From: Mesorhabditis belari
Lineage: Eukaryota; Nematoda; Chromadorea; Rhabditida; Rhabditidae
Assembly: GCA_958450365.1 (NCBI GenBank)
Contig: CAUEEP010000732.1
Location: 3,039,001 to 3,103,000, forward strand
Length of the DNA stretch: 64,000 bases
Direction of reading: 5' to 3'
Shown: positions 35,701-46,405 of the stretch, one piece after another
Position numbering within the stretch: position 1 is the stretch's first letter
How the letters are laid out: each line of letters opens with the position of its first letter
The notes under the pieces: model-generated
Database searches by the model: none
What the model was told of the DNA's origin: nothing
The model's input: only the letters and a program-made list of their open reading frames with translations
Made by a program: the position numbers and the translations under genes

Positions 35701-38258
35701 ACGCGATGCTCCGGCCTACGCGATGCTCCGGCCTACGCGATGCTCCGGCCTACGCGATGCTCCGGCCTACGCGATGCTCCGGCCTACGCGATGCTCCGGC
35801 CTACGCGATGCTCCGGCCTACGCGATGCTCCGGCCTACGCGATGCTCCGGCCTACGCGATGCTCCGGCCTACGCGATGCTCCGGCCTACGCGATGCTCCG
35901 GCCTACGCGATGCTCCGGCCTACGCGATGCTCCGGCCTACGCGATGCTCCGGCCTACGCGATGCTCCGGCCTACGCGATGCTCCGGCCTACGCGATGCTC
36001 CGGCCGTCATTATAAAAGGATGACGAGAAAAATGCGTTTAAAGTTAGACTACGTGATGCTCCGTTTTTTGATATCAAAAAATAGCCCTGAATTTCAGCTA
36101 TTTTTCGATACTAAAGACGCATTTTTTGAAAGTACGGGTGCTTTGCAAAAAATGAAATACTAAAAAACTTTTGCGACTACGCGACTGTACGAGGAGGGTG
36201 GGGTACTATTACAGTATTTACGGTAACAAAATTTTACCGGTGTTGTTGAGTTTCTCGTGGTTGATTGACTGTTTTCGAAGGCCATATTGCGACGACCAAT
36301 CAACGGGATCTGATGCTCACGAGAAAGAGCTTGAAGCTAAAAAATGACTATAGAAATCTTTGTCGATGATTGTCGATGAAAAAAATTGGAGAAATTAGCC
36401 AACAAAACCCACGTCATTCGGCGCCGAGAGCTCATCAGCGTCTCGATGCGCCAACACGATCTCGTCCACGACTTTGTCGGGGCGTGTGATCGCTTTGCGA
36501 AAGTAGTTTCTGCAAACGCATTTTTGTTTTATTGTGACAATTTTGACAGCAATTCTCAGCATTTAATCGATGAAATACTTGAGAATAAGCCTGTACTTTT
36601 CTAAGGATTCTAAAATACTTGAGAATATAATTTTCTAATCGATAAAATACTTAAGAATATAATTTTCTAATCGATGAAATACTTAAGAATACAATTTTCT
36701 AATAAGCCTATGCTTTTCTAAGGATTTTAAAGCTAAAGAGTATGTAGTCCTCAATTTTCTAATTGTAATTGTAATTCTATAATCGCAATCCTAAAGCACA
36801 CTTCAATTTAGCTCTATTAAAGCCGATCAAATTCAAGCCACAACTACAATTTAGCTTTTTTTTAATGAACAAATCAAATAAAAATTAGCCTATCAAACGC
36901 TAATCTAGTTTTAAATTTTAAAAAAAGAAATCTTAAACCCATCTTTTCTTACTCTTTTCTTACTCTTTCCTTTCAAACTCACCGAAAATCAGAGCTATCC
37001 CACATTTTGTAGGCGAAAACGAGCAGGCAAATTGCCACCAAAACCCCAACACCGATCAGGATCAATTTCACGAGTAAACGCTAGAAATTTTGAATATATA
37101 ATAGTATTTTGAATAGCAGATTTGAGAAGTTTTGAATTTAAGAAGAAGTCAAATTTTCAAAATCCAACCTCTTGTGGTGTGTTGTCTTGGATGAGGGGCT
37201 GAAAATTTTGAATTAGAATTAGAATTAGAATTAGGATTAGAATTAGAATTAGAATTAGGATTAGAATTAGAATTAGGATTAGAATTAGAATTAGAATTAG
37301 AATTAGAATTAGAAAAGAATTTGCTGAATTTTCCTACCGCTGTGTCGATTTCATTTGTGCAAAGCGGAGTGTAACAGCAGCTAAATTTCATTGATAAATC
37401 GTTTTCTCACAAATAAAAACAAACCGATGTTCCCCTTGAGCGTTGCTGAAGTTGCAAACGCCGGCGTAGAAAATGCGGTGACAACTGGAAAAGCTCGATT
37501 GGAATTTACAATCGACTTTACAATTGAACTCAAAGCTCGATTTATTCAAGCTTTGTCATTAGATGATGGATAGTTTTTTGAGTTCACTATTGAATCCGAT
37601 CAAGGTCAAGATCGATGCTTGTCTTTTGACTGAACCAGATTCTAGATCTGGCTTCTGATCTCACATTCACTTATTGGCCTAGAAAATGATTTTGATCTAC
37701 TTGTTATCTGGCTTGGAAAATGGTTTAGACCTAGGAAACCTGAAGCCGGTGTCGAACCGGCTTCAGTTGACCTTTCGTTTCAGAGAAAGCACTAACCATT
37801 ACACAAAAAGGCTGTGAACGTTCCCCCGAAATGCTTATAGATTTCCTCCACGAAAAATCAATGTTTAGCCAAGCCAGGTTCAGTCTCTATTGAAGCCTAG
37901 CCTGAACTGGTTTGTCTCTAATCTGGCCTGAGCTCCTCTAATCCAGTCTAAAGCGTCACACAAACTTGGCCAGTTCAATCACAAACACTCAATTCCTTGA
38001 CTCACTCATAGACGGCCGTCGATTTAGTGTTTGCGTGATGAAAGACGATGACTCTGCACGCGCTCTCACCCCTCGCCAGGCACATATTCGCGTACTCTGG
38101 GCCGACTTGATGCTCCAACTGAAAAGAATCGTTTATACGGTATTTGATTTGAATCATAATTCCACCTCAGTGCACTGATCGGAGCCTGCCGAGCAATTAC
38201 AGAGACGACTCTCGTTCAGATTGATGCCCGTATCAGTCAATGTACTCTCGACTTCTGA
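29719..38258 (-). CDS. TGF-beta/BMP type I receptor serine/threonine kinase
   Basis: Single-pass receptor kinase that phosphorylates Smads; likely orthologue of nematode SMA-6 or DAF-1. Minus-strand exons in order. Ectodomain: ~38165-38257 (CNCSAGSDQC), ~37975-38115 and 37430-37505 (CHRIFYAGVCNFS), then ~37335-37380 (CCYTPLC, the cysteine box). Transmembrane: ~36985-37082 (LLVKLILIGVGVLVAICLLV). Juxtamembrane: 36.4, 36.25, 35.3 and 35.1 kb. GS box: 34.73 kb (TNSGSGSG) running into LPLLIQRTIA and GSGRFGE (34.4 kb). Kinase: VKLGQWRGENVAVKIF (34.2 kb, Lys), HANILQYIA (32.9 kb), LWLITEYHPFGSL (32.55 kb), AHRDIKSKNVLV (31.65 kb), IADLGLAVRY (31.5 kb), YLAPEIL (31.2 kb), DMYSFGLVMWEI (30.7 kb), YWEHVPRDPSF (30.45 kb), then MDECWRPVPGRRLTAM to TGA 29719. 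GS box plus kinase make the type I call firm. The signal peptide exon was not identified, so the 5' limit is approximate. Confidence 0.9.
30861..31042. mobile_element. Inverted repeat enclosing a GAATAGATGTAG minisatellite
   Basis: Perfect 42-base arms (TGGAAATTAAATGAAAACTT at the left end) around ~8 copies of GAATAGATGTAG/GAATAGAGGTAG. Intronic in the type I receptor gene. The region TTTACGGTAGTAATAG resembles other elements' ends. Confidence 0.8.
31822..32230. mobile_element. Hairpin MITE in receptor intron
   Basis: Left end TTGCTTAACGAGTCCGGGC pairs with GCCCGGACTCGTTAAGC at the right. Arms of ~170 bases include CTTCGAGTATGAAACCC and CATGGCTAGGTTCTG and their complements. No coding capacity. 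Confidence 0.85.
33228..33605. repeat. 24-bp minisatellite (CCTCCAGTTCAGAATCCTAAGC type)
   Basis: About sixteen 24-base units alternating GGGCTGCCTCCAGTTCAGAA, AAGCTGTCTCCAGCTCAGAA and AACCTGCCTCCAGTCCAGAA in a receptor intron. A three-unit higher-order pattern is visible. The unit length is a multiple of 3, so one frame stays open (CLQFRIL). Confidence 0.9.
33886..34013. repeat. 12-bp CTAGCCGAAGAT tandem array
   Basis: Near-perfect array of about eleven units in the receptor intron just upstream (on the genomic plus strand) of the kinase Lys exon. RRSSRRSS open frame is repeat translation. Confidence 0.9.
35454..36223. mobile_element. TA-flanked inverted-repeat element enclosing a 17-bp minisatellite
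   Basis: Ends CCGTAAATACTGTAATAGTA and its complement (TACTATTACAGTATTTACGG), TA on both sides. Between them, ~22 identical copies of a 17-base unit (CGATGCTCCGGCCTACG, 35634-36008) are flanked by inverted TTTTTGATA/AGCTATTTTT segments. It lies in an intron of the type I receptor. Because 17 is not a multiple of 3 and no stop occurs, all three plus frames are open with the same repeating peptide. Confidence 0.9.
37205..37316. repeat. GAATTA hexanucleotide array
   Basis: AGAATT/AGGATT hexamers in a receptor intron. Not telomeric (nematode telomere is TTAGGC). Confidence 0.85.
37741..37815 (-). tRNA. tRNA-like sequence, probably pseudogene
   Basis: On the minus strand, GTGTAATGGTTAGTGC matches an A box/D arm of Gln/Glu-type tRNAs, and GCCGGTTCGACACCGGC forms a perfect T arm with B box. 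The acceptor arms pair poorly and the anticodon loop is one base too long between CTTTC/GAAAG. Intronic within the receptor ectodomain region. Confidence 0.4.
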
Positions 38259-38289
38259 AATTAAGAAGTAGAATAGGCTGACCTCTGAA

Positions 38290-38550
38290 CTGAAGGGATT
38301 GGCTAGATGAGTTAAACTCAAGTTAAACTAAGTTAGACTCAAGTTAGACTAAGTTAGACTCAAGTTAACCTAAGTTAGACTAAGTTAAACTAAGTTAGAC
38401 TCAAGTTAGACTAAGTTAGACTCAAGTTAACCTAAGTTAGACTAAGTTAGACTCAAGCTAAACTAAGTTAGACTAAGTTAGACTCAAGTTAACCTAAGTT
38501 AACCTAAGTTAAACTAAGTTAGACTCAAGTTAAACTAAGTTAAACTCAAG
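38290..38550. repeat. AAGTTAGACTCAAGTTAAACT array
   Basis: Tandem 10-11-base units (CTAAGTTAGA, CTCAAGTTAAA) upstream of the receptor ectodomain exons. Confidence 0.85.
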
Positions 38551-38631
38551 TTGTATCTTGATCACAATGTCCTTCATTATATTTGATGAATTCACAGATA
38601 AATCCCTTCAAAACGTACCCGGATTCTCGTG

Positions 38632-38797
38632 CAGAAAGCGCACTAATTTCTTCGTCAAGCGCTCACCATACGATAAATCATCGAATTCCTAGCATTTTAT
38701 TATTTAGTACAATAGTTTTCCCTTTAAAATTGCCCACCTCGACGCTTCCGAGCATTTCATTTCTCTCCGAATCAAGCAGCGTTGAATTCTGAGTAAT
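38632..38797 (-). other. Two unassigned coding-like exons
   Basis: On the minus strand, ~38739-38797 encodes NSTLLDSERNEMLGSVE and ends at GTGGGC; ~38632-38690 encodes EFDDLSYGERLTKKLV... and ends at GTACGT. Good splice signals and polar coding-like composition, in line with the receptor but with no signal peptide or cysteines. They could be 5' exons of the receptor or a separate small gene. Confidence 0.35.
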
Positions 38798-39326
38798 TTT
38801 TGAAATCAAAAGAACATAAATTATATGTAGATTTAATTTAATATAAAAAGAATGATATCTCTTTCACCTGTTCATCCGAGTACTCACAAATACTCAAAGA
38901 AAAAAGAAGTAAGAGCGAGAAAACCCGTCGACCCTTCATCTCATCACATATTTCAAAAAAACGAACGCGAGAATCTAGATAGAAAACCGATTGAAACCTC
39001 TCAAATTCTAAAATTTATCAACTATAGAAAGTATTGGAATGTTGGTGTTTATTTAAATGAAACTATTGATTCAAATGAAATAGATTGACTGAATAAAAGC
39101 TAGAGTAGGATAAAAGCTAGAGCTAGCATTGACTGTCAAGGTTTATGACAGTCAATTTGACAGTCAAGGATAATGTTTGAAAATAAAAACGTTTTAGAAA
39201 AGAATTAAGTCAAAAAGCAATGGGTAATGATTATCAAAGTTATGTTTTATTTTTATGTAGAGCTTTTTTTTTGGAAAGAAACGGGGGAAAATGCCAGCTG
39301 ATTGTTTGTGAGGAGACAGAGGGGAA

Positions 39327-39790
39327 ATGGGCATTGGAGTCTTGTGGAATAAAGGAAAGAAAAGGAAAGAGATATTCAATCAAAAGAAGATATTCAATTA
39401 AAGAAGAAAAGAAATGCGTTGAGAAAGTTATGAAGGAAATTATTGGGCAAAAAAATCAAACCAAATCAAATCAAAAAAATCAAACCTGTGTCCGCGTCAA
39501 CTCTTTCCAAATGTTCGAGGAACGGGATTTGCAAAAGTCTAGCTGAAAATATTGATGCTAGATATTGAATAACGAAAGCTAATGATTGAAAAACGATCAA
39601 ATCAAAATCTCAAGATTATTTTATGAAATGGGCATTGGAGTCTTGTGGAATAAAGGAAAGAAAAGGAAAGAGATATTCAATCAAAAGAAGATATTCAATC
39701 AAAAGAAGATATTCAATCAAAAGAAGATATTCAATTAAAGAAGAAAAGAAATGCGTAATGAAAGTTACGAAGGAAATTATTGGGCAAAAA
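39327..39790. repeat. Segmental tandem duplication with collagen exon relic
   Basis: A ~120-base block (GGGCATTGGAGTCTTGTGGA through AGGAAATTATTGGGCAAAAA) occurs at 39328-39450 and again at 39628-39790, the second with extra GATATTCAATCAAAAGAA units. Between them is the collagen exon copy described separately. Confidence 0.85.
39484..39626 (-). pseudogene. Orphan copy of collagen exon 2 plus intron
   Basis: Matches 42539-42703 of the collagen gene: the complete 57-base exon (LDFCKSRSSNIW...) with its splice sites and ~80 bases of intron 1, with few differences (CTCG to CGCG in the exon; a deletion in the intron). Same strand as the gene and ~2 kb downstream of its stop; no other collagen exons nearby. 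Confidence 0.85.
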
Positions 39791-39829
39791 TTTATAAAAG
39801 TTTTTGACGGGAACAAATGCTATCTTTTT

Positions 39830-40665
39830 TTTTTGCGCACCTTTTGGGGTAGGCTACTTTCCGCCATTTTATTTGCGCAACAGGGTCATTTGCGCAAGTA
39901 CGTTTGCGCAACTTTTTATTTGCGCAACAGGGTCATTTGCGCAACTTTTTTGACGTTTTTAAGGGACGTTTTTTTAAGGGAGTTTTTGGCGTTTTTTTTT
40001 GTTGTTTAAAATTCTAGTACGGTTTTGTTTATTCTTAAAAACCATTGTTAACTAATTTTCCGCATTTTCCCAAGAATCCGCATCCATCGTATACTGCGGT
40101 CAGACTTTACGAAGAAATGACGCAAATAATCAACCGTTTCAAGCTTTCATCGGCTATCAATCTCACTGTTGGACAAAACTACACACGGAAGAAAACTGTA
40201 TTGGCTCGACAAAAGCAACGTTTTACGATTTTACGTTTTACGCTTTACGAACAGTTAACAACGATTTTGTGCACCATCTTTCTCAGCTTTTGACTTATAT
40301 TAAAAAAATTTGATTTTTATTGTTGTCCTAAATTTCATTGCTATTGTTGTCCTAACTTTCATTGTTATCGGTTGCACTTTTTTTGTTAAAGCGATAAAAT
40401 ATTTTACTAATGGTTATTAGCTCTTAGAAAGGACTAATTTAGATAAATATTGGAAGATTATGCAAAAAAATTGGAAGATTTCATAAAAATAGAAGAAAAT
40501 AAAAAAAAAAAAGCTCAAAAATGAAAATAATGATTAAAAATTCGAGTGCTTAATACAGTGTTAAAGTTGCGCAAATAAAGTTGCGCAAAAGACCCTTGTT
40601 GCGCAAACGTACTTGCGCAAATGACCCTGTTGCGCAAATAAAATGGCGGAAAGTAGCCTACTCCC
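39830..40665. mobile_element. Inverted-repeat element of the TTTGCGCAA type
   Basis: Left part carries GTAGGCTACTTTCCGCCATT then TTGCGCAACAGGGTCATTTG; the right part (40570-40660) is its complement. An ~80-codon open frame inside (40045) has no recognised similarity. Related end motifs at 20690 and 57300. Confidence 0.75.
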
Positions 40666-40669
40666 ACCT

Positions 40670-41015
40670 TTTATCTTCCCTTGAAAAGGCCGTAGAGCTT
40701 CAAAAATCTTTTCATATAAGGGAATCGTATACGTAGATTCCGAATTTCAACAAATTAGACCTCGCTAACATGTCAAATTTGGGCTAAAAGGCAAAAACTA
40801 TGCAACTTAACGCTTTTTCGCAGTTTTTGCATTTTAGCTCAAGCTCTTTTAGCTCTTTGGCGTGTTAGCGAGGTTTGATTTGCTTTGATTTGTTGAAATT
40901 CAGAATCTACACATACAATTTCTTATATGAAAAGATTTTTGAAGCTCTACGGCCTTTTCTAGCGAAAATAAAAGGTACGCAAATGTCCAGGTGCGCAAAA
41001 AAAAAGGTCGCATTG
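40670..41015. mobile_element. Hairpin element, CCGTAGAGCTTCAAAAATCT arms
   Basis: Arms near 40685-40750 and 40905-40970 are complementary (AGGCCGTAGAGCTTCAAAAA; CTAACA/CGTGTTAGCGAGG in the inner part). The outer right end carries GCGCAAAAAAAAAGG as in the 6593 element. Confidence 0.75.
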
Positions 41016-41284
41016 GTTTACAGATTTCTGCTTAAACTTATAGCATTCTTTCTATTCCATTAGATTCTTTATTCTCTAATGATATCGTTTTTAAGAGTAA
41101 AATCAAGTTTGAGTGCGCCAGAAAGATACGTTTACAATCTTTGCACAACTCAAAAGAACGATCTTCCTCTCTGTACTTTGTGCTCAAATTTTTAAACGAT
41201 TCCTGAATTGATTTCTTTCGATTTTTTGCGAATTGTCTTCTTTTCTTTCCAATATATTTATTGCTACACAAATCGAAATATCCA

Positions 41285-42896
41285 CTAATATCCAGGAGCT
41301 GTCCTTGGCGGTGGACAATGATCACAGGCTCCACTCGGACCACTCTCTCCATCAGCTCCTCGATCTCCATCCCGTCCCGGTTGCCCATTTCCTCCTTGTT
41401 TCCCAGCCTCTCCCTCTGGCCCAGCTTCTCCATCATCTCCATCTTGTCCCGGTTGTCCCGATTCCCCATCAGCTCCAGGTTCTCCCTGTGGCCCTGGGGG
41501 TCCCGGTGGTCCATTCGGTCCAGGAATCTCCGATAATTTCCCTGGTTGCCCTGGTGTTCCACGACCTAAAAAGGCATAGATGATCTCTAGATGATCTCTA
41601 GATGATCTCTTACCTCCAGGTCTTCCGTCCAATCCAGCATCTCCAGCTGGTCCGGGTGGGCCACGAGGTCCAGCGTTTCCAGGGGCTCCCGGACCTGAAA
41701 AATCATAGAAATCTCTCTTCTAGATCTTTTACCTCCAGCCCTTCCCGGCTGTCCATTGGGTCCTTTAGGTCCAGGATTTCCAGCTGATCCTTCAGGTCCC
41801 TCCGGACAATCGAAGCACCAATCATGCAATGGTGCGGGAGTGGCAGCAGGTCCATCGGGTCCATTCTGTCCCGGAGCTCCTGAAAGCATTGAATATTCTT
41901 GAGAATCCAATTCTTGTGCTTACCAGGGTTTCCATCTCCTCCAGCGTCTCCATCTGGCCCAGGTGGGCCCTAAAATGATTTGGATAGATGTAGTTGGATG
42001 GTAGAACTCTTTTAAGCAAACAATTCTTATCTCATTGTCAGCTCTTAGCTGTAAAGTTTATGGTTTTGTCTTTGAAAATTTAAACTTTAAAAATTTTAAC
42101 GAATCTAATGAATCAAAATTGATTATATAAGATTTTTGAATGTTTTAATGTATCAACTTATCGCAGTAACCTAACGATGAGTCTAAAAGGGCCAAAAAGA
42201 CTTCTCAAACTTCAAAATGACACTAGAAACAGTATTGAGCCTATTTACAAAGGTTGTCTTCATTTTCTAATCGAAATTCGAATAGAAACCTGTGGCCCGG
42301 GTGGTGACACGCCGCATCCACAGCATCCACCGCCCATCGGCGCTTGTCTCTCCCATCGTCCATCCCACGCCGAACTGCTCGTCCATCTTTTATCTCTCAC
42401 CATGCCCCCAGAAACTTTTGCTAGTACCTAAATCGTCCATCTTTCAGAATTTCAATATCGAATCAATACTAAATCAATCTCAAATCATTCTCAAATCAAT
42501 ATCAAATCAATATCAAATCAATATCAAATCAATCTCAAACCTGTGTCCTCGTCAACTCTTTCCAAATGTTCGAGGAACGGGATTTGCAAAAGTCTAGCTG
42601 AAAATATTGATGCTAGTTATTGAATAACTATTGAATAATGAAAGTTAATGATTGAGAAACGATCAAAATCAAAGAAACTATCAAAAATCTCAAGACTATT
42701 TTATGATCTAGATCTAGATCAAACTTTCTTCTGCACTTACCTCAGCTTGCATTCTGCTTTGCGTTTGTTGTAGATAATTATAGAATAAAGGAACGATGAG
42801 GACTGAGATCAAGACGGCGCTTGTTGAGATCGAGACACCGTAGAAGGCGATTCGTCGCAATGCTTTCGCTTCTTCATTCATCACTTTTTCAGTCAT
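41285..42896 (-). CDS. Cuticle collagen
   Basis: Structural protein of the nematode exoskeleton. Seven exons in phase: 42741-42896 (ATG), 42541-42597, 42290-42427, 41924-41969, 41733-41879, 41614-41694 and 41285-41565 (TAG), 301 residues. N-terminal region with an uncleaved-type hydrophobic stretch (YGVSISTSAVLISVLIVPL). Then the LDFCKSR block typical of the non-triple-helical domain, CCGCGVSPPGPQ, and interrupted Gly-X-Y repeats with a non-collagenous break containing HDWCFDCPEG. C-terminal GACDHCPPPRTAPGY. A furin-like basic site could be the RWERQ region. Fits the nematode col family; the specific orthologue is not determined. Confidence 0.95.
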
Positions 42897-43138
42897 CTAA
42901 TATAGAGAAATTGATAGGTTAAGAATTGAACGAAATTGAAGAATTGCTTGTTGATAGCTTGATAATTTAAGAATTGAACGAAATTGAAAAAATTGAAAAA
43001 GAAAAAAATTATTCCACAGATTAAGCAGAGAAAATTTCTTTTCCAAATAGTTGAATATCTTTTTTTTGTGTAATAAAAAGGCTTTAGATTTATTGAATTT
43101 TATATTCTTTGAATTGTTCTTGAATTGCTCTTTACTTA

Positions 43139-43658
43139 TTGGGTTGGGGAGAATGAGTCGGCGCCGAAAATGAAAAAAATGTCTAAAACTTCTATTCGAC
43201 TTCGTCAAATAATATGCGTTTGATATGAGTAGAATGGTTAACTAATTCTCTACAAAATCACATTTAAAAGAAAATTCAAACAGCGCCTCCGCTCAAGAAA
43301 AAGCCATTTTTTCACAAAAACTACAAACTGTGATCTAGAAAAAACCATTGCTGGGATTTTCCTGCAAATTTGGCAACTTAAGTAATTCAATGTGCTCTAT
43401 CTTTTTTATATAAACACCAAAGAAGGTTTATGTGAAAGAAACTGTTCAAATGATGAGTCGGACTCTTTGCCATTTTAACCAGCTGCGTTTCGAAGTTCAT
43501 AAACTTCACGAAAGAAAAGCTTTGTGGAATCTCTCAAAAGTGATTTTGTAGAGAAATAGTGGATCCTTTTGATGAAACCAAACGTATGTTTAAAGAAGGC
43601 TTTATGTGTGCAAAAAGTCCCTTTAAAGTTGGGCGCCGACTCATTCTCCCCAACCCAA
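43139..43658. mobile_element. MITE family B copy 1 (TTGGGTTGGGGAGAATGAGT ends)
   Basis: TA-flanked, ~30-base perfect terminal repeats (TTGGGTTGGGGAGAATGAGT then CGGCGCC). The interior matches 57616-58148 in the opposite orientation (CAGCGCCTC / GAGGCGCTG). No transposase. Confidence 0.9.
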
Positions 43659-44219
43659 TAAATTGAAAGTGTTGTTATTTTTGGATTGATAAAGATCTAA
43701 TTCTTTTAGATTAGATTCTTTTTGTGAAAAAGGCAAATCAAAGTTTAATTTTGTGAATGAAGTGAATGAATTCTTGAAATTCCAATAAAAGAATCAAAAA
43801 AAACTCAAGTAGTGCAGGGAATTTGTGGAAAAAATGTTCGAAAAAGAAGTTTAAGATGAGAATTTGGAGAGATTTTCGTTCACTTACTTCATTCGTTCAT
43901 TCGTTCACCGACAATTATTCGTTCCCTACAATTCTTCGTTCCCTATATTCGTTCACCTACAATTATTCTCTAAATTTCAAGGATTTTTCAAGATATTTTT
44001 GAGAAATCTTTGAGAAATTTCTTCATTTTTGAAGTGAAAGTATTGAGTTTTCATTTTTAATTCACTTTTTATATCTTGAAATGTCAAATTGAGCTGGTAT
44101 ATTTTGAGGAAATAGAAACGCATTCTATTTAGCGCAAGGAATTCTTCAGTTTTTTGCAGTAGACTTGAAAAACAAAGAATTCAATGCTAGAAAAGATTCG
44201 TTTACAGATTTGCATACAA

Positions 44220-44370
44220 AGTCTAGAAGAAGGCAAGTCTAGAAGAAGACAAATCTAGAAGAAGACAATTCTAGAAGAAGACAAATCTAGAAGAAGACAA
44301 TTCTAGAATAAGACAAATCTAGAAGAAGACAAATCTAGAAGAAGACAATTCTAGAATAAGACAATTCTAG
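44220..44370. repeat. AAGACAAATCTAGAAG array
   Basis: About nine copies of a 16-base unit with AATTC variants, in gene-poor DNA. Confidence 0.85.
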
Positions 44371-44714
44371 TTTTTAACGTCAAAACACTTTCATGAAGAA
44401 TTTAATGATTCAAATCTATAAGCTAAAAAGAAATATAGATGAAAATTGAGAGAGATTTTCGTTCACCTACAATTATTCTCGAAATTTCAAGGATTTTTCA
44501 AGATTCTTAAGAAATTTCTTCATTTTTGGAGTGAAAGTATTGAGTTCTCATTTTTAGCTCACTTTTTATATCTCGAAAGAACAAATTGAGCTGGTATACT
44601 TTGAGGAAATAGAAACGCATCCAATCGCATCTAGCGCAAGGAATTCTTCAGTTTTTTTTGCAGTAAAGACTTGAAAAGCAAAGAATTCAATGCTAGAAAG
44701 GATTCGTTTACAGA

Positions 44715-44830
44715 TTTTACAGATACAGATTACAGATACAGATACAGATTACAGATACAGATACAGATACAGATTACAGATACAGATACAGATACAGATT
44801 ACAGATTTTACAGATTACAGATTTTTAGCC
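44715..44830. repeat. ACAGATACAGATT array
   Basis: Six-base ACAGAT repeats with TT insertions; open frame DTDTDYR is an artefact. Confidence 0.85.
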
Positions 44831-45104
44831 TAAAGTCTAAACATAATGTTTTAGAGTCATTTTAAAAGAAAATTCCAAAAATTTCTATTAGACTTTTCAG
44901 AAAATGTTTTCATTTCTTTTCCGTTCTGGAAAAGAAACGTACATAACAATCATTCAAGAATTAATCTATGATTTTCTCTAAATAAAAAGAAAATAAAGTG
45001 TTTATTGATCAATTTCCATCTTTTTTTGAAGTCAATTTCATTTGATCTTTAAGCACAAAGTGTAGAAAAAGATAGATCTTGTTTTTAACGTAAAACACTT
45101 TGAT

Positions 45105-45665
45105 GAAGATCATTCAAATTTGAAATGATTCAAATTTCAATCATTTAAATTTTAAATCATTCAAATTTCAATCATTCAAATTTGAAATGATTAAAATTTC
45201 AAATAATTCAAATTTTCAAATGATTCAAATTTGAAATGATTCAAATTTCAAATCATTCAAATTTCAAATGATTCAAATGTTTCAAATCATTTAAATTCCA
45301 ATGATTCAAATTCCAAATAATTCAAATTTCAAATGATTCAAATGATTCAAATCATTCAAATGATTCAAATCATTCAAATTTCAATCATTCAAATCATACA
45401 AATCATCCAAATCATTCAAATGATTCAAATCATTCAAATTTCAATCATTCAAATCATACAAATCATCCAAATCATTCAAATGATTCAAATCATTCAAATT
45501 TCAATCATTCAAATCATCCAAATCATCCAAATGATTCAAATGATTCAAATCATTCAAATTTCAATCATTCAAATCATACAAATCATCCAAATCATTCAAA
45601 TGATTCAAATCATTCAAATTTCAATCATTCAAATCATCCAAATCATTCAAATTTCAAATCATTCA
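45105..45665. repeat. ATTCAAAT/CATTCAAAT satellite-like array
   Basis: More than 500 bases of 9-10-base ATTCAAATC units with a higher-order ~60-base period (TTTCAATCATTCAAATCATA) recurring five times between 45380 and 45640. Confidence 0.9.
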
Positions 45666-46189
45666 ATTCTATAAGCGAAAAAATATAGATTAAAGAAAAT
45701 TTGACAATTTGACAAACAAAAAAAAAGTACTTAATGCTTCTGAAAGTGCTTCTCGAAGCTTTTAAGGTGAGTGAGAAAGGGCGGAGTTTGAAAAAGAAAG
45801 GACAAATTTTAAATATAAGAAAGGGAAAAAATGACAAAATGACACACCCCAAAAATGGGGGAATTCCGATGGAGAAATGCCACAAAAATACTAGTTTTCT
45901 CTTGGAAAATGGGAATGGACAATTGTAGAGTCGTTTCTTGACAAATTGACAAATTGGGACAGTCGTTTACATCTCTTTCTTTCATCGGTATGGAAATTTC
46001 TCTCTCCTTTTTTTTTGAATGATTTGCTGACAGTTTAGGGATGAGTTTAGATGAGTTTTCGATTTTGATTTTGTGGGAATTCTAGGAGAATTCACAAATT
46101 TTCAATGTTCCAATGTTTTAAAGTATTTGACTATAGGCCACAAAGTCAAATAAAGATGAACAAACAAAAAAGATGAGTCAAACATTAAC

Positions 46190-46405
46190 AAGAGTCCCTA
46201 AATCACTGACAAGGTGCTCTTTGTGCGGCCAGGTAATCGCTCGTCGTCTGGCACACGTCCCCAATAGATAGCTGTTCCCTTTTGCGATCCGCGAGTCCCT
46301 AAATCACTGACAAAGTGTTCTTTATGTGGTGGTGTAATCGCTCGTCGTCTGGCACACGCCCCCGATAGATAGCGGTTCCCTTTTGGAATCTGTAAAGGGA
46401 TAGGA
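46190..46405. repeat. Two ~115-base direct repeats of unknown origin
   Basis: AGTCCCTAAATCACTGACAA ... TCGCTCGTCGTCTGGCACAC ... CCCCAATAGATAGCTGTTCC is repeated immediately with ~10 differences. More GC-rich than the surroundings and open on the minus strand across both copies (KGNRYLSGACARRRAI and a variant). No family recognised. Confidence 0.7.

Noticed and set aside
35546..36163. Three overlapping plus-strand frames of 125-205 codons
   Set aside because: Produced by a 17-bp repeat without stops in any frame, inside a transposable element.
37205..37316. Possible interstitial telomere repeat
   Set aside because: Units are GAATTA/GGATTA, not the nematode TTAGGC.
41233..41583. Plus-strand frames of 91-116 codons
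   Set aside because: Antisense shadows of the collagen Gly-X-Y exons, whose GC-rich codons leave the other strand open.
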